Positions 62,775 through 64,000 of a stretch of DNA of 64,000 nt are shown here, in pieces (within the stretch, counting starts at the first letter, position 1; the number at the start of each line of letters is the position of its first letter). The notes under the pieces were generated by a model. The model ran no database searches. It saw only the letters and a program-made list of their open reading frames with translations, and was not told the DNA's origin. The stretch lies in the NCBI GenBank assembly GCA_036897445.1, contig JAYMTL010000096.1, positions 1-64,000 on the forward strand, read 5' to 3'. The translations under genes and the position numbers were made by a program. This DNA is from Pelargonium tetragonum (Eukaryota > Streptophyta > Magnoliopsida > Geraniales > Geraniaceae).

Positions 62775-63130
62775 GTCTCCTCGCATTATCTTCGTGTTCT
62801 AACAGGAAACCTAGAGTCTTGAAGCTGTATTTTTAATTGCTTTCCTTACGAGGATCCTTAATTTTATGTTATGTTGTTCTATGTTCTATTAAATAAGAAA
62901 TGACTAGATTCTAAAAACCTTCTTTTGCTTAAAATTTACATTAATAACAAGATCAAAATTGAAATGGAGTTTTTCTCTGGTTGCAGTTTTCTTAGAATTA
63001 AGAGTAGAAACCCTGCCTAAAAAACAACTATCCTAAGATTTGCGGGGCCTGTCGTTAGAACAATTTATGGATTCGAACAGGGTATACATGTAGGCTACGA
63101 AAAAGAGACTTTGAAGAAGCAATTAGTTAG

Positions 63131-64000
63131 ATATTGGTAATCAGTCAAAGTGGGGAACACTTCTGGCTCTTTTATTTATTACGCTAGATTTTCTTAGTCT
63201 TCCTATTCTTTTTACTTCGCTGATTAGTCCTAAATATGCAAGTTTAATAAAGTAAATATCTTTGTCTTTGTTCCCAGGATACAGCTCTTTGCAGAGGTTG
63301 TTAATGCAGGAAAAAAGACTCGACGACATAAAGGATATCGCAAAACCTACTACTTAAGTGCTTTTTCTATTTATAGGTACCCGTTTACTAGGACTAAAAG
63401 TTCTGCGCGTCCCTCTAGACTGGAATTTCTTAGAATTCCTTAACCTAGTATTATTATCTTGCTTTTGTTAGATATTTACTTACTCCTTACCTATAATTCT
63501 GGCTTGAAAAACTCATTTTTGAAAATTTCCTTTTAATTAACAGGAGCCCGTCAGTAAAATGCCTATCCCATACAAGGAATCCCCTAGCAGAAAGTTTAAA
63601 GCTTCTTCGCAAAGACAAGCGCTCCATTTATAATTAATTTAGAGCCTTCTAGGCTCGTTGCTTGTTGGATATATCCAGCTTATACCTTCAGGAATTTTTT
63701 TATTATAAAAAAGAAACCCAGGATCTTATTTTTCTGGGCATTAGCAGCTTATATTTTAATACCCCACGACATTAACCTATTATACACGGATTTGCATCTA
63801 TAAAGAGATAAGCCTCAACCAAAATCTACGGAATTTCAAAGGTTTAAGGCCATAACTAAAGAAGTTTCATGTTATTTGTTGTTCTAGTTTTTTTCCTAAG
63901 AAAATTTTTTAGATAGTTTAACACTAAAAGGTGTCTACACGGTGAAGTTAGAATCCCTTTCAGTTACTGTATTGGGTAAACGGGTCTTCTCAAGCTTGGA
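63131..64000. other. Gene-free AT-rich spacer to window end
   Basis: A 62-codon minus-strand frame (63141-63329) translates to a basic stretch (EVKRIGRLRKSS) without known family features. Texture returns to that of the main body, with GGG/CCC boxes reappearing from about 63540. A gene could continue past the window edge, but nothing here suggests it. Confidence 0.4.

Larger units (their letters stand above)
58600..63130. other. Sector of different texture, less TpA-biased
   Basis: In nine hand-counted 60-base lines CpA+TpG exceeds ApC+GpT (about 66 to 51), against near parity upstream. Long GGG/CCC boxes are rarer. Open frames at 59919-60108 (63 codons), 62351-62530 (60 codons) and 58650-58871 (-, 73 codons) have less lopsided codon content than those upstream, but I cannot assign any. 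The 59919 translation includes SLPPPIQNPEYFIATIRKNL. The sector may be a younger or less mutated insertion, or the edge of the AT-rich block. It could hold remains of a mobile element, but no domain is recognisable. Confidence 0.35.

Noticed and set aside
63141-63329. 62-codon minus-strand frame with a basic stretch
   Set aside because: Too short, no domain, and neighbouring frames on both strands are equally open by chance.
1-64000. Purely random or shuffled sequence
   Set aside because: The 26-base and 19-base exact repeats, the six-copy AATTRCATTACCT family and the GGGGCACTCC boxes are far beyond what shuffling would leave.

Overview
This window is a gene desert. Across all six frames I find no reading frame I can assign to a known protein family. 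The longest open stretch is about 117 codons (56013-56366, +). It begins at a TTG, is overlapped antisense by a 105-codon frame, and is about as long as chance allows in AT-rich DNA of this size. I see no rRNA gene, no intact tRNA, no group I or II intron core that I can recognise, no CRISPR array and no recognisable transposase, reverse transcriptase or homing endonuclease. G+C is low, roughly one third by eye. TpA is not depleted, and stop codons are dense in every frame.

Two origins fit, and I cannot decide between them from sequence alone. (1) A repeat-induced-point-mutation (RIP) degraded AT-rich isochore of a filamentous ascomycete. In nine hand-counted 60-base lines TpA slightly exceeds ApT (about 59 to 51), while CpA+TpG is barely above ApC+GpT (about 45 to 43). 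In the best-supported short repeat family the only variable core base is G/A next to T, which is the TpG to TpA change RIP makes. (2) Spacer DNA of a very large organelle genome (green-algal plastid or mitochondrion, or fungal mitochondrion). This would explain the many short G/C boxes that fold as hairpins (GGGGCACTCC, AAAAGGGGTCCTTTT, AGGGGTACC) and the CTTCGCTAC-type words. I lean slightly to (1).

Layout. From 1 to about 58.6 kb is monotonous AT-rich spacer. It is interrupted by islands built of short A/T words (1-340, 3.8-5.5, 11.5-13.2, 21.66-21.99, 26.04-26.19 and 29.4-30.3 kb). Several islands share short dispersed repeats in both orientations. Two CpG-denser blocks (12291-12480 and 21228-21420) contain nested inverted repeats and are the best candidates for structured RNA or relics of something once functional. 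Degenerate tRNA-like pieces lie on the minus strand near 47.5 and 56.7 kb. From about 58.6 to 63.1 kb the texture changes: CpA and TpG are commoner and there are local word repeats near 60.1-60.3 kb. This looks like a less degraded sector, perhaps a younger insertion or an isochore edge.

Nothing here can be described as genes working together. The interest lies in the repeat and hairpin structure and in the mutational signature. All counts are small hand samples and should be recomputed.
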